Source: Candidatus Bathyarchaeota archaeon (GTDB lineage: Archaea > Thermoproteota > CALKCG01 > B24 > DRYS01). Taken from it: DNA of 37,420 nucleotides. Below are positions 1 to 7,196 of this stretch, piece after piece. The notes beneath the pieces are model-generated. The model had not been told where the DNA came from. It did no database searches and saw only the letters and a list, made by a program, of their open reading frames with translations. A program made the position numbers and the translations under genes. The stretch is taken from assembly GCA_025058595.1 (NCBI GenBank), contig JANXEK010000013.1:1-37420 (forward strand). The letters run 5' to 3'. How positions within the stretch are numbered: the stretch's first letter is position 1; each line of letters opens with the position of its first letter.

Positions 1-3
1 TGA

Positions 4-132
4 CAACCCTACGGCTCTCAGCGACAGCATTACACCAAAACTTATACGAGAACTAGCTACCCCCCTGAAATAGTAATCGATCTAGTGGAGAACGTGAAGA
101 GGTTCATAAAGAAGCTAAAACTTCGGGTATAG
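4..132 (+). pseudogene. HEPN-domain C-terminal relic at left edge
   Basis: The frame from 4 to the stop at 130-132 encodes about 42 residues containing HYTKTYTRTSYP and then an amphipathic helix ending VKRFIKKLKLRV. This matches the usual tail of archaeal HEPN proteins, where a His-Tyr-Thr-x-x-Arg-Tyr-Pro segment precedes a last helix. A TGA at 1-3 lies in the same frame, so either the gene is broken there or the rest lies in another frame outside the window. It faces the second HEPN relic at 381-802. Recognition is by pattern only, over a short stretch. Confidence 0.35.
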
Positions 133-190
133 TTAAATTCTGGAAAGCTATGACGTTGCTAATTCTATAGGATCTGTTAATTCCAAGGTA

Positions 191-275
191 TCGATACGTA
201 AGTTGATATCGTATCGAGCCTCTGATACTCTACATGATCGAAGCTGTAGAACCCGGTTTCCAGACTCTACAGCTT
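191..275. repeat. Two inverted repeats in a gene-free stretch
   Basis: Between the two HEPN relics (133-380) I see no gene. Two perfect inverted repeats occur: TCGATAC (191-197) with GTATCGA (211-217), and AAGCTGTAGA (241-250) with TCTACAGCTT (266-275), a 10-bp stem with a 15-nt loop. They could be a terminator, a mobile-element end or chance. No flanking target duplication was found. Confidence 0.4.
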
Positions 276-380
276 TATCATACTAGCTATTGGGCTATAC
301 CAGACAAACCTTATAGCATACTCTGAGACAGCTAGACAGCTTCCCTCTAAGCTTACGATATAGAAACCGCTACCAGATAA

Positions 381-802
381 CTAGCTTCCACTATGTCGAG
401 CTATCTCGTCTAACAGTTTCTTGACATACGTGTATACCGTTCTAGCTTCTTCTACAGCTCTAGTAGCATATGGCTCTGTGTATAGCTTAGAAGGCGTAGC
501 CCTATCTCCCTATCTCCATACATCGACGGTTCTCTCTCACGTCTCAGCCATCTAGATGTAGCTGATAGCTCAGGTATCTTCTCTCTGAACCATTCTGGGA
601 ACCTATCTGGGAACTCTACTAGTACAGGTCCTACATCATGCCATTTCGGAGGCTCTACCCCTACGATTCTAAGCGCTGCCTTCAGGAGTAGCTCCACAGC
701 TTCTTGAGACTGCCTTATACAGTATGCGTAAGCCCTCTCTTTAAGCATAACCTCCGCAACTTTTAACCTCCTTCCAGCTTCCTCTATGTAGGATCTCGCC
801 AT
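381..802 (-). pseudogene. HEPN-domain toxin-like protein, frameshifted by an 8-bp duplication
   Basis: This is a small HEPN protein, the usual partner of MNT nucleotidyltransferases in archaeal toxin-antitoxin pairs. The reading frame has the family helices: MARSYIEEAGRRLKVAEVML, then CIRQSQEAVELLLKAALRIVG and a PPKWHDVG loop. The likely start is the ATG at 802, just past the stop of the MNT relic; the open frame extends back to 868, but that part overlaps MNT sequence. After YGDR the frame goes wrong and stops at 452. A tandem duplication of CCTATCTC (501-508 and 509-516, plus strand) causes this: deleting one copy restores ATPSKLYTEPYATRAVEEAR and a final helix ending in a stop at 381, the normal HEPN tail. 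As it stands the product is truncated at the C-terminus. Confidence 0.75.
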
Positions 803-813
803 ATCGATACTAC

Positions 814-1062
814 TCAGAATTCTATCACCTCGCCGAATCTGTAATCCTTCTTGAATACTACGACCCATCTCTTACCTATGAACCTCCTCTCAGCTCCATC
901 CTTTAGTTTCTCCTTAACTTTAGCTAGGATCTTAGATATAGATGGATCCTACAGTCGAAGACTATATCTATGTATAGGGGTCTAAACACGGATGCCTGCT
1001 CCCTACTCAGAACTATAGGCGATAGATAAGGGTTAAAACCCCTCATATCAAGATAAAACCGA
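814..1062 (-). pseudogene. MNT-type nucleotidyltransferase relic (antitoxin partner of HEPN)
   Basis: Directly upstream of the HEPN relic the minus strand carries the C-terminal half of an archaeal minimal nucleotidyltransferase. One frame gives RGFNPYLSPIVLSREQASVF followed by RPLYIDIVFDCRI. A second frame continues with ISKILAKVKEKLKDGAERRF and a stretch ending FKKDYRFGEVIEF, stopping at 814-816. This is the order seen in intact MNT proteins. The catalytic N-terminal part (GS-x10-DxD) is absent, and one frameshift separates the two pieces near 935-960. The stop lies 11 bases before the HEPN start, the usual operon layout. It is therefore a dead antitoxin gene. The family call is from remembered patterns. 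Confidence 0.6.
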
Positions 1063-1201
1063 TACTACGATCTACCGTTACATAGTTATTCGATATCTTC
1101 ATACGGTATCGACGAGATTTTCAATGAGGATGTAGATGAAGCTACCGGGTTCAAGTATATATTTATCTGGGAGCCCGACGTTTATCGGTTGATGAGGGGT
1201 C

Positions 1202-1501
1202 TTGTGGGAGTATGTGCTAGGTGGTGCTACCATCTTCGGCTTGATAGTCGGCTTATTCTCGGTGTATAATGGGAGGGCTACTAGGAAGCTTCTAATAGAA
1301 GAGGAGAGGATGACTAGGGAGCTGATAGCTAGGATGGATGAAAGGCTCGCTAAGATGGATGAAAGATTCGCTAAAATGGATGAGAGATTCGCTAAGATGG
1401 ATGAAAGGTTCGAGATGATACTCAAACAAAGTTCGGAGGAGCATAAGAAGATTTTAGAGGCGATGAAAGAGCTTAGATCACATCCAGAGAGGGGGATGTG
1501 A
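1202..1501 (+). CDS. Small membrane-anchored coiled-coil protein
   Basis: Unrecognised 99-residue protein. Residues 4-21 form one hydrophobic helix (YVLGGATIFGLIVGLFSVYN), followed by a basic patch and a long charged helix. Residues 45-72 are four near-identical heptads, MDERLAK, MDERFAK, MDERFAK, MDERFEM, a clear coiled coil. Similar short anchor-plus-coil proteins are common in Thermoprotei, but I know no function. An in-frame stop at 1193 limits the start to TTG 1202 or GTG 1211; a GAGGGG run at 1194-1199 suits the GTG better. The gene stands alone on the plus strand, and decayed genes lie on both sides, so it belongs to a fast-changing patch. Confidence 0.6.
   Translation: MWEYVLGGATIFGLIVGLFSVYNGRATRKLLIEEERMTRELIARMDERLAKMDERFAKMDERFAKMDERFEMILKQSSEEHKKILEAMKELRSHPERGM
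1334..1417 (+). repeat. 21-bp tandem repeat, four copies, coding heptads
   Basis: Four imperfect tandem copies of a 21-bp unit (ATGGATGAAAGATTCGCTAA plus one base) lie inside the coiled-coil gene. Each encodes one MDERFAK heptad, so copy-number change would keep the frame and change coil length by about 1 nm per unit. Confidence 0.85.
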
Positions 1502-1629
1502 GGGGGCTCCCAACATATTAGATGTGGCGGATCCCAATCTAACCATGTAGGATCGAAGCGTTCATCTAGATGTAGGGTGTAGATCTACATCCATGTTTCA
1601 GGTTCTACGCTATTATAATATGATGTCTA

Positions 1630-1990
1630 CTATTCTACTATCTTATCGATTAGGCGCCATACCCCTCTATATGGATCTAGCATGACTATGCCGAGTTCTG
1701 AAGATAGTCTATCGCCGATCACGACTTCATCTTCACCCAGTAGTATGGTTGCTACAGCTTCAACGATGACGCTACCCCTATCCTCTAAAGCTAGCTCGAC
1801 ATCTATACCGCTAGATGTACGTATACCTGTAACCCCTCCCCCACCGCAACCCTATAGCGAGCTATACCGAGACCCGAATAACCCTAATTCATGCTTCTTC
1901 GAATGAGGTGTAGCTGAATGGAAACCGTATCGAAACCATCGTAACCGTTGGAAGCCTCTACATATCTACGATGTTTACCAACGCATTCAA
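1630..1990 (-). pseudogene. Possible retropepsin-like aspartic protease relic
   Basis: The minus strand from about 1842 to the stop at 1630 reads GVTGIRTSSGIDVELALEDR, then GSVIVEAVATILLGEDEVVI, then GDRLSSELGIVMLDPYRGVW and a short tail. This resembles the C-terminal half of archaeal clan AA aspartic proteases, where a 'LLGEDE..IG...LE.LG..VDP..G.L' pattern is typical. A TAG in frame near 1852 and frame changes upstream leave no DTG active-site segment, so it looks decayed. The plus-strand open frame over the same bases is serine/proline-rich low complexity and is not believed. Recognition is tentative. Confidence 0.35.
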
Positions 1991-2232
1991 CCCTCCAAAG
2001 TATAGAAGCTACCCCCAAGCTATCGAGAACGGCTTTAAACCTTCCCTACAAGATGGCCTGTTACGGTATAACCTATAAACCCGGTATCACCGGTAACGAG
2101 GATCTTCAGCCGATAAGCCTCACCTAGGGGTATATCAAGGATTTGCGATGGAGGGAACTACCCGAGAATGTTAGGTTGGAGGTCAACCATAATCTTTACG
2201 ATAGCTGATCATCCAGTATTCTTCTTAGATCT
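1991..2232. other. Gene-free stretch, nothing recognised
   Basis: Between the protease-like relic and the small membrane protein gene I see no convincing coding frame, RNA gene or repeat. It may hold further decayed sequence of the same accessory patch. Confidence 0.4.
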
Positions 2233-2571
2233 CTATAATGCTAGCTCTATCGTTAGTAGGGCGATCAGTAGTATGGTTACCATCGTGACGGCTAACGTTT
2301 CGATAAGCTTCTTTAACACTTCCCTCCTCCTCAAGCGTCTCTCAGCTATAAGTATCGCTCCGCCTACGGTATGTAGGTATACTAGTAGGATCGTTAATAT
2401 CCTCAGAAACCTATCGGTATGGATCCTTCTAGGTTCTGGGATCAGTCTCACATCCGGGATGAGCATCTGATAGCCGCTCAACAGGTACACCGAGGCTAGT
2501 ATAGCTATAGGTAGAGAGGTAGATTCGACTATCAATAGGGATAGCTTCACTAAAGTAGCTCTCCTAACCAT
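2233..2571 (-). CDS. Small three-helix membrane protein beside the nitroreductase
   Basis: Unrecognised 112-residue protein with three hydrophobic segments (about residues 10-31, 56-75, 88-110). Between and within helices 1 and 2 are a PRRIH segment and a VYLHTVGG segment, placing His51 and His67 sixteen residues apart. Paired histidines at helix edges, with a basic loop after the second (RRLRRREVLKK), recall small cytochrome-b-like or DUF4405-like membrane proteins, so heme binding is possible but only inferred. It starts with ATG 6 bases after the stop of the SagB-type nitroreductase, so the two are almost surely co-transcribed and may form one membrane redox unit. Confidence 0.7.
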   Translation of the reverse strand: MVRRATLVKLSLLIVESTSLPIAILASVYLLSGYQMLIPDVRLIPEPRRIHTDRFLRILTILLVYLHTVGGAILIAERRLRRREVLKKLIETLAVTMVTILLIALLTIELAL

Positions 2572-2577
2572 AGCACC

Positions 2578-3387
2578 CTACCTTCTAGATACGATATACT
2601 CCCATATATCTTCGAAACTTGTTCTAGGAAGAGTTTCCGGCACCCCGATGGGGACTATATACAGAGGCTTCTCCTCCGGTTTAGCATCGATAATCCTAGC
2701 TACGAGGCCATCACGGAATGCTCCGACGACGACCGCACCATACCTTAGAGCCGTAGCCATAAGGTATATATTCTGCCCGGCGTGCCCAGCCTCCATCGGG
2801 ACGTATCTCACCTCACCCCTCCCCCCATAGATCGATGTAGTCCTCTCGAAAACCGCGCAGATAACGATGCTAAGCGGAGCTTCACCAACCCAACTTTGAC
2901 CTAGAGCAGCATCCATAAGATCCATCCGATAATCCCCCCTCTTAACCAGTAGTAGGGAGTGACTATGCGGCTCATACCTATAGATACCCTCTAAGAGGAA
3001 GCCTTCCACGGATCTAACACCCTTCTCACCTATCACGACGTATATCTCTAACGGGTATGTAGCGCCTGCGCTAGGGGTTGATCTAAACCCTCGTCTAGGA
3101 TCTGTTACACCATATGAAGCCCAGAGGATCATAGCTAGATCCCTTAAATCTACCGGGGCATCCGTATAATCCCTAATACTCCTCCTCAATAGTATCGCCT
3201 CCTCGACCGTCAACCCGCTGATCTTCCGCGGTAACGGCAGGAGGATTTTCTCACCGAATAGCACCGGTATATCTACATCGATCATACGCTTCGTAGGGGT
3301 AGCGATATACCATACATATACTATAACGGATATAGCTATGATCAGCGATAACATCCAAGCTAGCCTTCCAGAAGATCTAACAGGCAT
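2578..3387 (-). CDS. Membrane-anchored SagB-type nitroreductase-family oxidoreductase
   Basis: Flavin (FMN)-dependent oxidoreductase of the nitroreductase fold, SagB/ThcOx-like branch. The N-terminus is one membrane helix (LAWMLSLIIAISVIVYVWYI), after which the enzyme domain begins. Family marks are RRSIRDYTD (phosphate contact of FMN), STPSAGATYPLEIYVV, and near the C-terminus YVPMEAGHAGQNIYLMATAL with GAVVVGAF. The protein is about 269 residues. The ATG at 3387 is preferred because GGGGGT lies just before it; a GTG at 3414 in the same frame would add nine residues. A TATA-like TTTATAAA at 3464-3471 lies upstream. Known SagB enzymes oxidise azoline rings in peptides, but no peptide-maturation partner is seen here, so the substrate is unknown. 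The membrane anchor and the downstream His-bearing membrane protein suggest redox work at the membrane. Confidence 0.85.
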   Translation of the reverse strand: MPVRSSGRLAWMLSLIIAISVIVYVWYIATPTKRMIDVDIPVLFGEKILLPLPRKISGLTVEEAILLRRSIRDYTDAPVDLRDLAMILWASYGVTDPRRGFRSTPSAGATYPLEIYVVIGEKGVRSVEGFLLEGIYRYEPHSHSLLLVKRGDYRMDLMDAALGQSWVGEAPLSIVICAVFERTTSIYGGRGEVRYVPMEAGHAGQNIYLMATALRYGAVVVGAFRDGLVARIIDAKPEEKPLYIVPIGVPETLPRTSFEDIWEYIVSRR

Positions 3388-3463
3388 ATCAAACCCCCAA
3401 TCTGAATACAACACAGCTATACTACCCTCTAATATGTCTATCTAACCGTATCCACCCCTACCC

Positions 3464-3471
3464 TTTATAAA
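3464..3471 (-). promoter_or_regulatory. TATA box for the nitroreductase operon
   Basis: TTTATAAA, preceded on the minus strand by G/A-rich bases, lies 77 bases before the preferred ATG at 3387. Transcription would begin near 3442, leaving a leader that holds the GGGGGT ribosome site. Confidence 0.5.
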
Positions 3472-3588
3472 TGGACATCCTCATAGGAGGAGTTGGTTAG
3501 TAGGTATGGGTAGGAGGGTTGGGACTAACATCTACTCGGATGAACGGTTATGGGTTCTGAGCTGCGCAGTTCTTCCCTCTCGGTTAAT

Positions 3589-4860
3589 TCACCGAAGGCT
3601 CGAGACCAGTATTACATCTCTATCCATTATTAGACTACACTTTCGCACCTCATCAGTCTACCCAGATAGGAAGCCGTACTTCCTGAACAACTTCACAAGC
3701 CTTAGAAGCATTTTCGGGTTAGCATACTCGACGGTGAGTTGGGTTCAGGCTCCACGAGTTATTAAAAACCCTATCCTTACCCCCTTAAGCTTTTCCATGG
3801 TAGCCCCGCTAACCCCCACTATAACGGCTGACAGCTCATACATGGAGTCTCTCGCCCTATCTCCTTATCGCTTAGAATACTTCTCGAACAATTTCTTCGA
3901 TAGTCTCAGGCTTAAGCTTAGATAGCTTCCGAATTCTCCGATACCTCGTAGACCCTATGGATATGATAGAACTCTTTCAGACTATAGCGTTTCACTTCAC
4001 CATCTACGAGCCCCCGTTATCGTTATATTTGCCAGGTTTGCATCGAATGAAGCCCGCTTTTCCGTTCTAAGCTCAACATTCTTCTTAACCATAATTATGA
4101 ACTCTTTCTCCGTTGAGGTTAGCCCATCAATCCTATCGAAGTCTTCCGGTATCGGTGAATACTTCGTTAAGTCTACCTCAAGATACCGCTTATTTGGTTC
4201 GATAATTATCTCTAGAACCCTATTCCTAAAACTGAAGAAAGTATTCTTAACGTAAACTATAATGCTTAGAATACTTCCAATCCCTCAACAGTTCGTCTCC
4301 AGGATTCTCCCATCCTCTTTGTTGAATTTAAGGCTAGCCTTCTTGGAAAATAATATGCGAAAAGATTGAATCTAAAAGTTTCTACTCGACTCTAAAGTGT
4401 TCTTCGATTAAATCCCTAGAGTACCTACCGGAATTCTATAGCTCATCACCTCCATACCCCTCAAGATCCTCTATGCATCGCTCTTATAGTGGCGATGCTT
4501 TCCGCTTGGAAGCCTGATGGTTCTCGTCAACCCTTCTCCTATACTAGCTCCGAAGAGTCTTAATGCTAACCCTCGGTAAAGCCTTAGCTTCTTTAGAAGC
4601 TATGAGTTCTTCGTAAAACATCGAAGAAGCAAACCAACGTCTAGACCCATCCATTTGGAGAGGTCTCCATAGGCTTCAGTTAGCTTTCTGATAAGCATCG
4701 AACCTACACGTACAGCTATATCATAATGGTAGTAGCGGATGCGATAAAGCCATTCTAATTGGATGCTTATGGCGTTTATCCTTCGAGGATTTAAACGTTA
4801 ATACATATAGCGGAAAGAGGAGATATATCTCGAGGTATTACGATTGCAACACGCAGAATA
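3589..4860 (-). pseudogene. TnpB fossil (IS200/IS605 or IS607-type transposon)
   Basis: The gene-poor stretch between the nitroreductase and the first glycosyltransferase is a decayed TnpB, an RNA-guided nuclease gene of transposons. Reading the minus strand and joining frames gives NPRRINAISIQLEWLYRIRY (about 4790-4735), KWMGLDVGLLLRCF, NSGRYSRDLIEEHFRVE (4435-4385), RNRVLEIIIEPNKRYLEVDL with TKYSPIPEDFDRI (about 4220-4130), RASFDANLANITI with the RuvC-I Asp (about 4050-4020), LVDGEVKRYSLKEFYHIHRV, GDRARDSMYELSAVIV with SGATMEKLKG, VEYANPK and a final MDRDVI. This is the TnpB domain order. At least five frameshifts and several stops (for example TGA inside the wedge domain near 4285) rule out function. 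The zinc-ribbon cysteines are mostly gone. No TnpA, target duplication or clear ends were found. The plus-strand 139-codon frame at 3506-3925 is its shadow. Confidence 0.75.
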
Positions 4861-4927
4861 CACAACCCTATGCTTCATCGATGTATACATAAGTTAAGTT
4901 TAATCTTGAGCTATGATCCTAAGATTA

Positions 4928-4936
4928 TTTTATATA
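4928..4936 (+). promoter_or_regulatory. TATA box of the first glycosyltransferase gene
   Basis: TTTTATATA centred about 30 bases before the ATG at 4962 predicts a start of transcription a few bases before the codon, so the mRNA should be nearly leaderless. No ribosome site is seen next to the ATG. Confidence 0.65.
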
Positions 4937-4961
4937 GGAGTAGTTATCAGTCCTAGAAGCT

Positions 4962-6212
4962 ATGGATATAGCTTTCTTCACATGGGAGTACCCACCTAGG
5001 ATAGTCGGAGGGCTCGGCGTATATTCGTACGAGGTTACCCGTAGATACGTTAAGATGGGTCATAACGTCTACGTATTCACGTTGAACGATGGGAAACTTA
5101 AGACTAGGGAGCTTATAGGAGGCGTAGAGGTTCATAGACCGTTGCTCATGGATATAACGAGTATAATGTTCGATATAGTCGCATCCGAGCTTAAGAATTG
5201 GGGTCCAGGATTCAGATTCTTCTCAGATATATACCTATATAATCTCTTATCGGCTTCTAAGCTGATAAACGATCTACATAGGTTTGAAGGCTATAGGTTC
5301 GATATAGTATCGGTTCACGATTGGCTTTCGGTGATATCGGGGCTACTGGTTAAGAAGCATCTAGGGATACCTATGGTTTTCCACGTGCATAGTACGGAGA
5401 GGGGTAGGACTATGGGGAATGGATCTATGACTGTTATGGAGCTTGAAAGAAAGGGTGCTGATGGAGCTGATAAGATAGTAACCGTATCCTATGCTATGAA
5501 ATCCGAGTTAGAGACTTTAGGATTCCCTATAGGTAAGGTAGAGGTAGTGTATAACGGTGTCGATCCCGATAGATACGATCCTGATAGGATCGATAGGGAG
5601 GAGGTTTATAAGCTTAGGGAGAGGTATGGCGTCAAGGAGGATGAGAAGATCATACTGTTTATAGGTAGGCTTACGACGGTTAAAGGGGTCGATAAGCTTA
5701 TACAGGCTATGCCGTACGTAGTAGCTAAGCATCCGGAGGCTAAGCTTATCGTAGTAGGGTTAGGGGAGCTTAGAGAATACCTCGTAAGCCTTACGAAGTC
5801 TCTAGGTCTCGAGGATAGGGTTATACTTAGGTTCGATTTCCTAAGCGAAGATGAACGTATACTACACTACGCTATGTCTGATGTATGCGTCTTCCCAAGC
5901 CTCTACGAACCTTTCGGTATAGTTTCGGTTGAAGCTATGTCTATGGCTAAACCGGTCGTAGTAGGCGCAGCAGGTATAAGCGGTATGAGGGAGATAGTCG
6001 TGCCATCAGGCGATAGTCAGACTGGTATACATGTAGATCCGATGAGACCGGAGGATATAGCTTGGGGTATAAACATCGTATTAGACGATCCTAAACTAGC
6101 GGAGAGACTAGGTAGGAATGGTAGGATGAGAGTTCTAAAAGAATTCACATGGGATCGGATAGCCGAGAATACGATCAAGATCTACGAAGGGCTTATCGAA
6201 GCTAAGAAATAG
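4962..6212 (+). CDS. GT-B glycosyltransferase, glycogen/starch synthase-like
   Basis: Retaining GT-B glycosyltransferase of about 416 residues, close to the short archaeal glycogen synthases and GT4 enzymes. It likely adds glucose from a nucleotide sugar to an alpha-glucan in the cytoplasm. The N-terminal domain opens with FTWEYPPRIVGGLGVYSYE, the donor-loop motif of starch synthases, followed by VHDWLSVISG and HSTERGR. The C-terminal domain has FIGRLTTVKGVDKL and EPFGIVSVEAM, giving the E-x7-E pair that holds the sugar nucleotide. No signal peptide or membrane helix. It is monocistronic, convergent with the ABC-2 permease (27 bases between), and has a second paralogue at 11754-12932 sharing WEYPPRIVGG, HSTERGR and EPFGIV. 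A trehalose or glycolipid transferase role cannot be excluded. Confidence 0.88.
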   Translation: MDIAFFTWEYPPRIVGGLGVYSYEVTRRYVKMGHNVYVFTLNDGKLKTRELIGGVEVHRPLLMDITSIMFDIVASELKNWGPGFRFFSDIYLYNLLSASKLINDLHRFEGYRFDIVSVHDWLSVISGLLVKKHLGIPMVFHVHSTERGRTMGNGSMTVMELERKGADGADKIVTVSYAMKSELETLGFPIGKVEVVYNGVDPDRYDPDRIDREEVYKLRERYGVKEDEKIILFIGRLTTVKGVDKLIQAMPYVVAKHPEAKLIVVGLGELREYLVSLTKSLGLEDRVILRFDFLSEDERILHYAMSDVCVFPSLYEPFGIVSVEAMSMAKPVVVGAAGISGMREIVVPSGDSQTGIHVDPMRPEDIAWGINIVLDDPKLAERLGRNGRMRVLKEFTWDRIAENTIKIYEGLIEAKK

Positions 6213-6239
6213 GGTGGAGGAAGGTAACGCTAATCTCTT

Positions 6240-7196
6240 CTACCTTACCTCCTGTCTTACGAATATCATGTACGATGCTATCAACGTTATACAAGCCACC
6301 AATACTAATACTAACGTATGAGGCCACGCCGATGCCAACCCCTGATATATCGATAGATCTGGTCTACTTTGCATAATGCTCCCAGGGATACCGAGTATGT
6401 ATTGAGCTATCTTCGTGAAGTGGTGGTTTGGCGTTATACTATTTATAGCTTCGGTTATCGCAGCTCTAGCTCTTATCTGCTCCATTATACGTTGCATCTC
6501 CTCCGGGCTAGGCCTTATGTTAGTAGCGTTCCTACCTGGACGCCCCATGATCTCTATACTCGTTATAGGCCGGTACATGTATGCTACTAGGGAGGCTATT
6601 ATGGGTATGGCGAACGTGAATATAGCCCATAGGGTTACGCTTACTATCACGCTTTGAGTAGTCCTCCTAGCTACCGTGGATAACAGTATAGCTATACCAT
6701 AGTAGCTTACCGCATACAGTATCGAGAACGCTACGAATAGAGCTAGCCTAACCATATCCTCGCCCGTAGGCGTTACACCTAGAATCACCATGGATCCTCC
6801 TACGTTAACCAACGATGCTATAGAGACGGCTATAGATACTGCTAGGAATGCTGCTAGAAACTTACCTGTTATGAATGTATCCCTATATATGGGTTGAGCT
6901 AGAACGGTTCTCAGGGTACCTTTCTCCCTCTCCCCAGATATAGCATCGCATCCTAACGCTATACCTATTATCGGAGCGAAGTAGGATATAGATGATGCTA
7001 CTACGGATGCAGCTCTACCTATGAATCCTGTAGGCATAGCTATACCTAGACCCCTAGCCGTAGAGAGGACTGTAAGGTATATCGAAGCAATACCAACCAT
7101 GAATACGATCGAGAATACAGCTACTAGTATTATGAAGCGTTTACTCCGCACTATATCGGAGAATTCTCTAGATGCGACGGTGGATACGCTAGGCAT
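6240..7196 (-). CDS. ABC-2 type transporter permease
   Basis: Integral membrane subunit of an ABC-2 type transporter, 318 residues with about six hydrophobic helices. After helix 2 it carries the cytoplasmic SGEREKGTLRTVLAQPIYRD segment typical of NatB/ABC-2 permeases. A large extracytoplasmic loop (about residues 210-285, with IEIMGRPGRNATNIRP and a charged helical part) lies before the last helix, a layout common in archaeal permeases of the NosY/YhaP kind. Its start overlaps the end of the ATPase gene by 8 bases, so translation is coupled. Third gene of the operon with the NEW3-repeat surface protein and the ATPase. The substrate is not shown by the sequence. Confidence 0.9.
   Translation of the reverse strand: MPSVSTVASREFSDIVRSKRFIILVAVFSIVFMVGIASIYLTVLSTARGLGIAMPTGFIGRAASVVASSISYFAPIIGIALGCDAISGEREKGTLRTVLAQPIYRDTFITGKFLAAFLAVSIAVSIASLVNVGGSMVILGVTPTGEDMVRLALFVAFSILYAVSYYGIAILLSTVARRTTQSVIVSVTLWAIFTFAIPIIASLVAYMYRPITSIEIMGRPGRNATNIRPSPEEMQRIMEQIRARAAITEAINSITPNHHFTKIAQYILGIPGSIMQSRPDLSIYQGLASAWPHTLVLVLVACITLIASYMIFVRQEVR

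Noticed and set aside
1140-1190. tRNA-like GGTTCAAG T-loop word
   Set aside because: No acceptor or anticodon stem can be formed around it.
1099-1425. Minus-strand leucine/serine-rich 108-codon open frame
   Set aside because: Antisense shadow of the MDERFAK heptad repeats of the plus-strand coiled-coil gene.
1682-1906. Plus-strand 74-codon Ser/Thr/Pro-rich open frame
   Set aside because: Low-complexity translation with no ribosome site; the opposite strand carries a more protein-like protease-type relic.
3506-3925. Plus-strand 139-codon open frame
   Set aside because: It is antisense to the TnpB fossil, whose landmarks read clearly on the minus strand.
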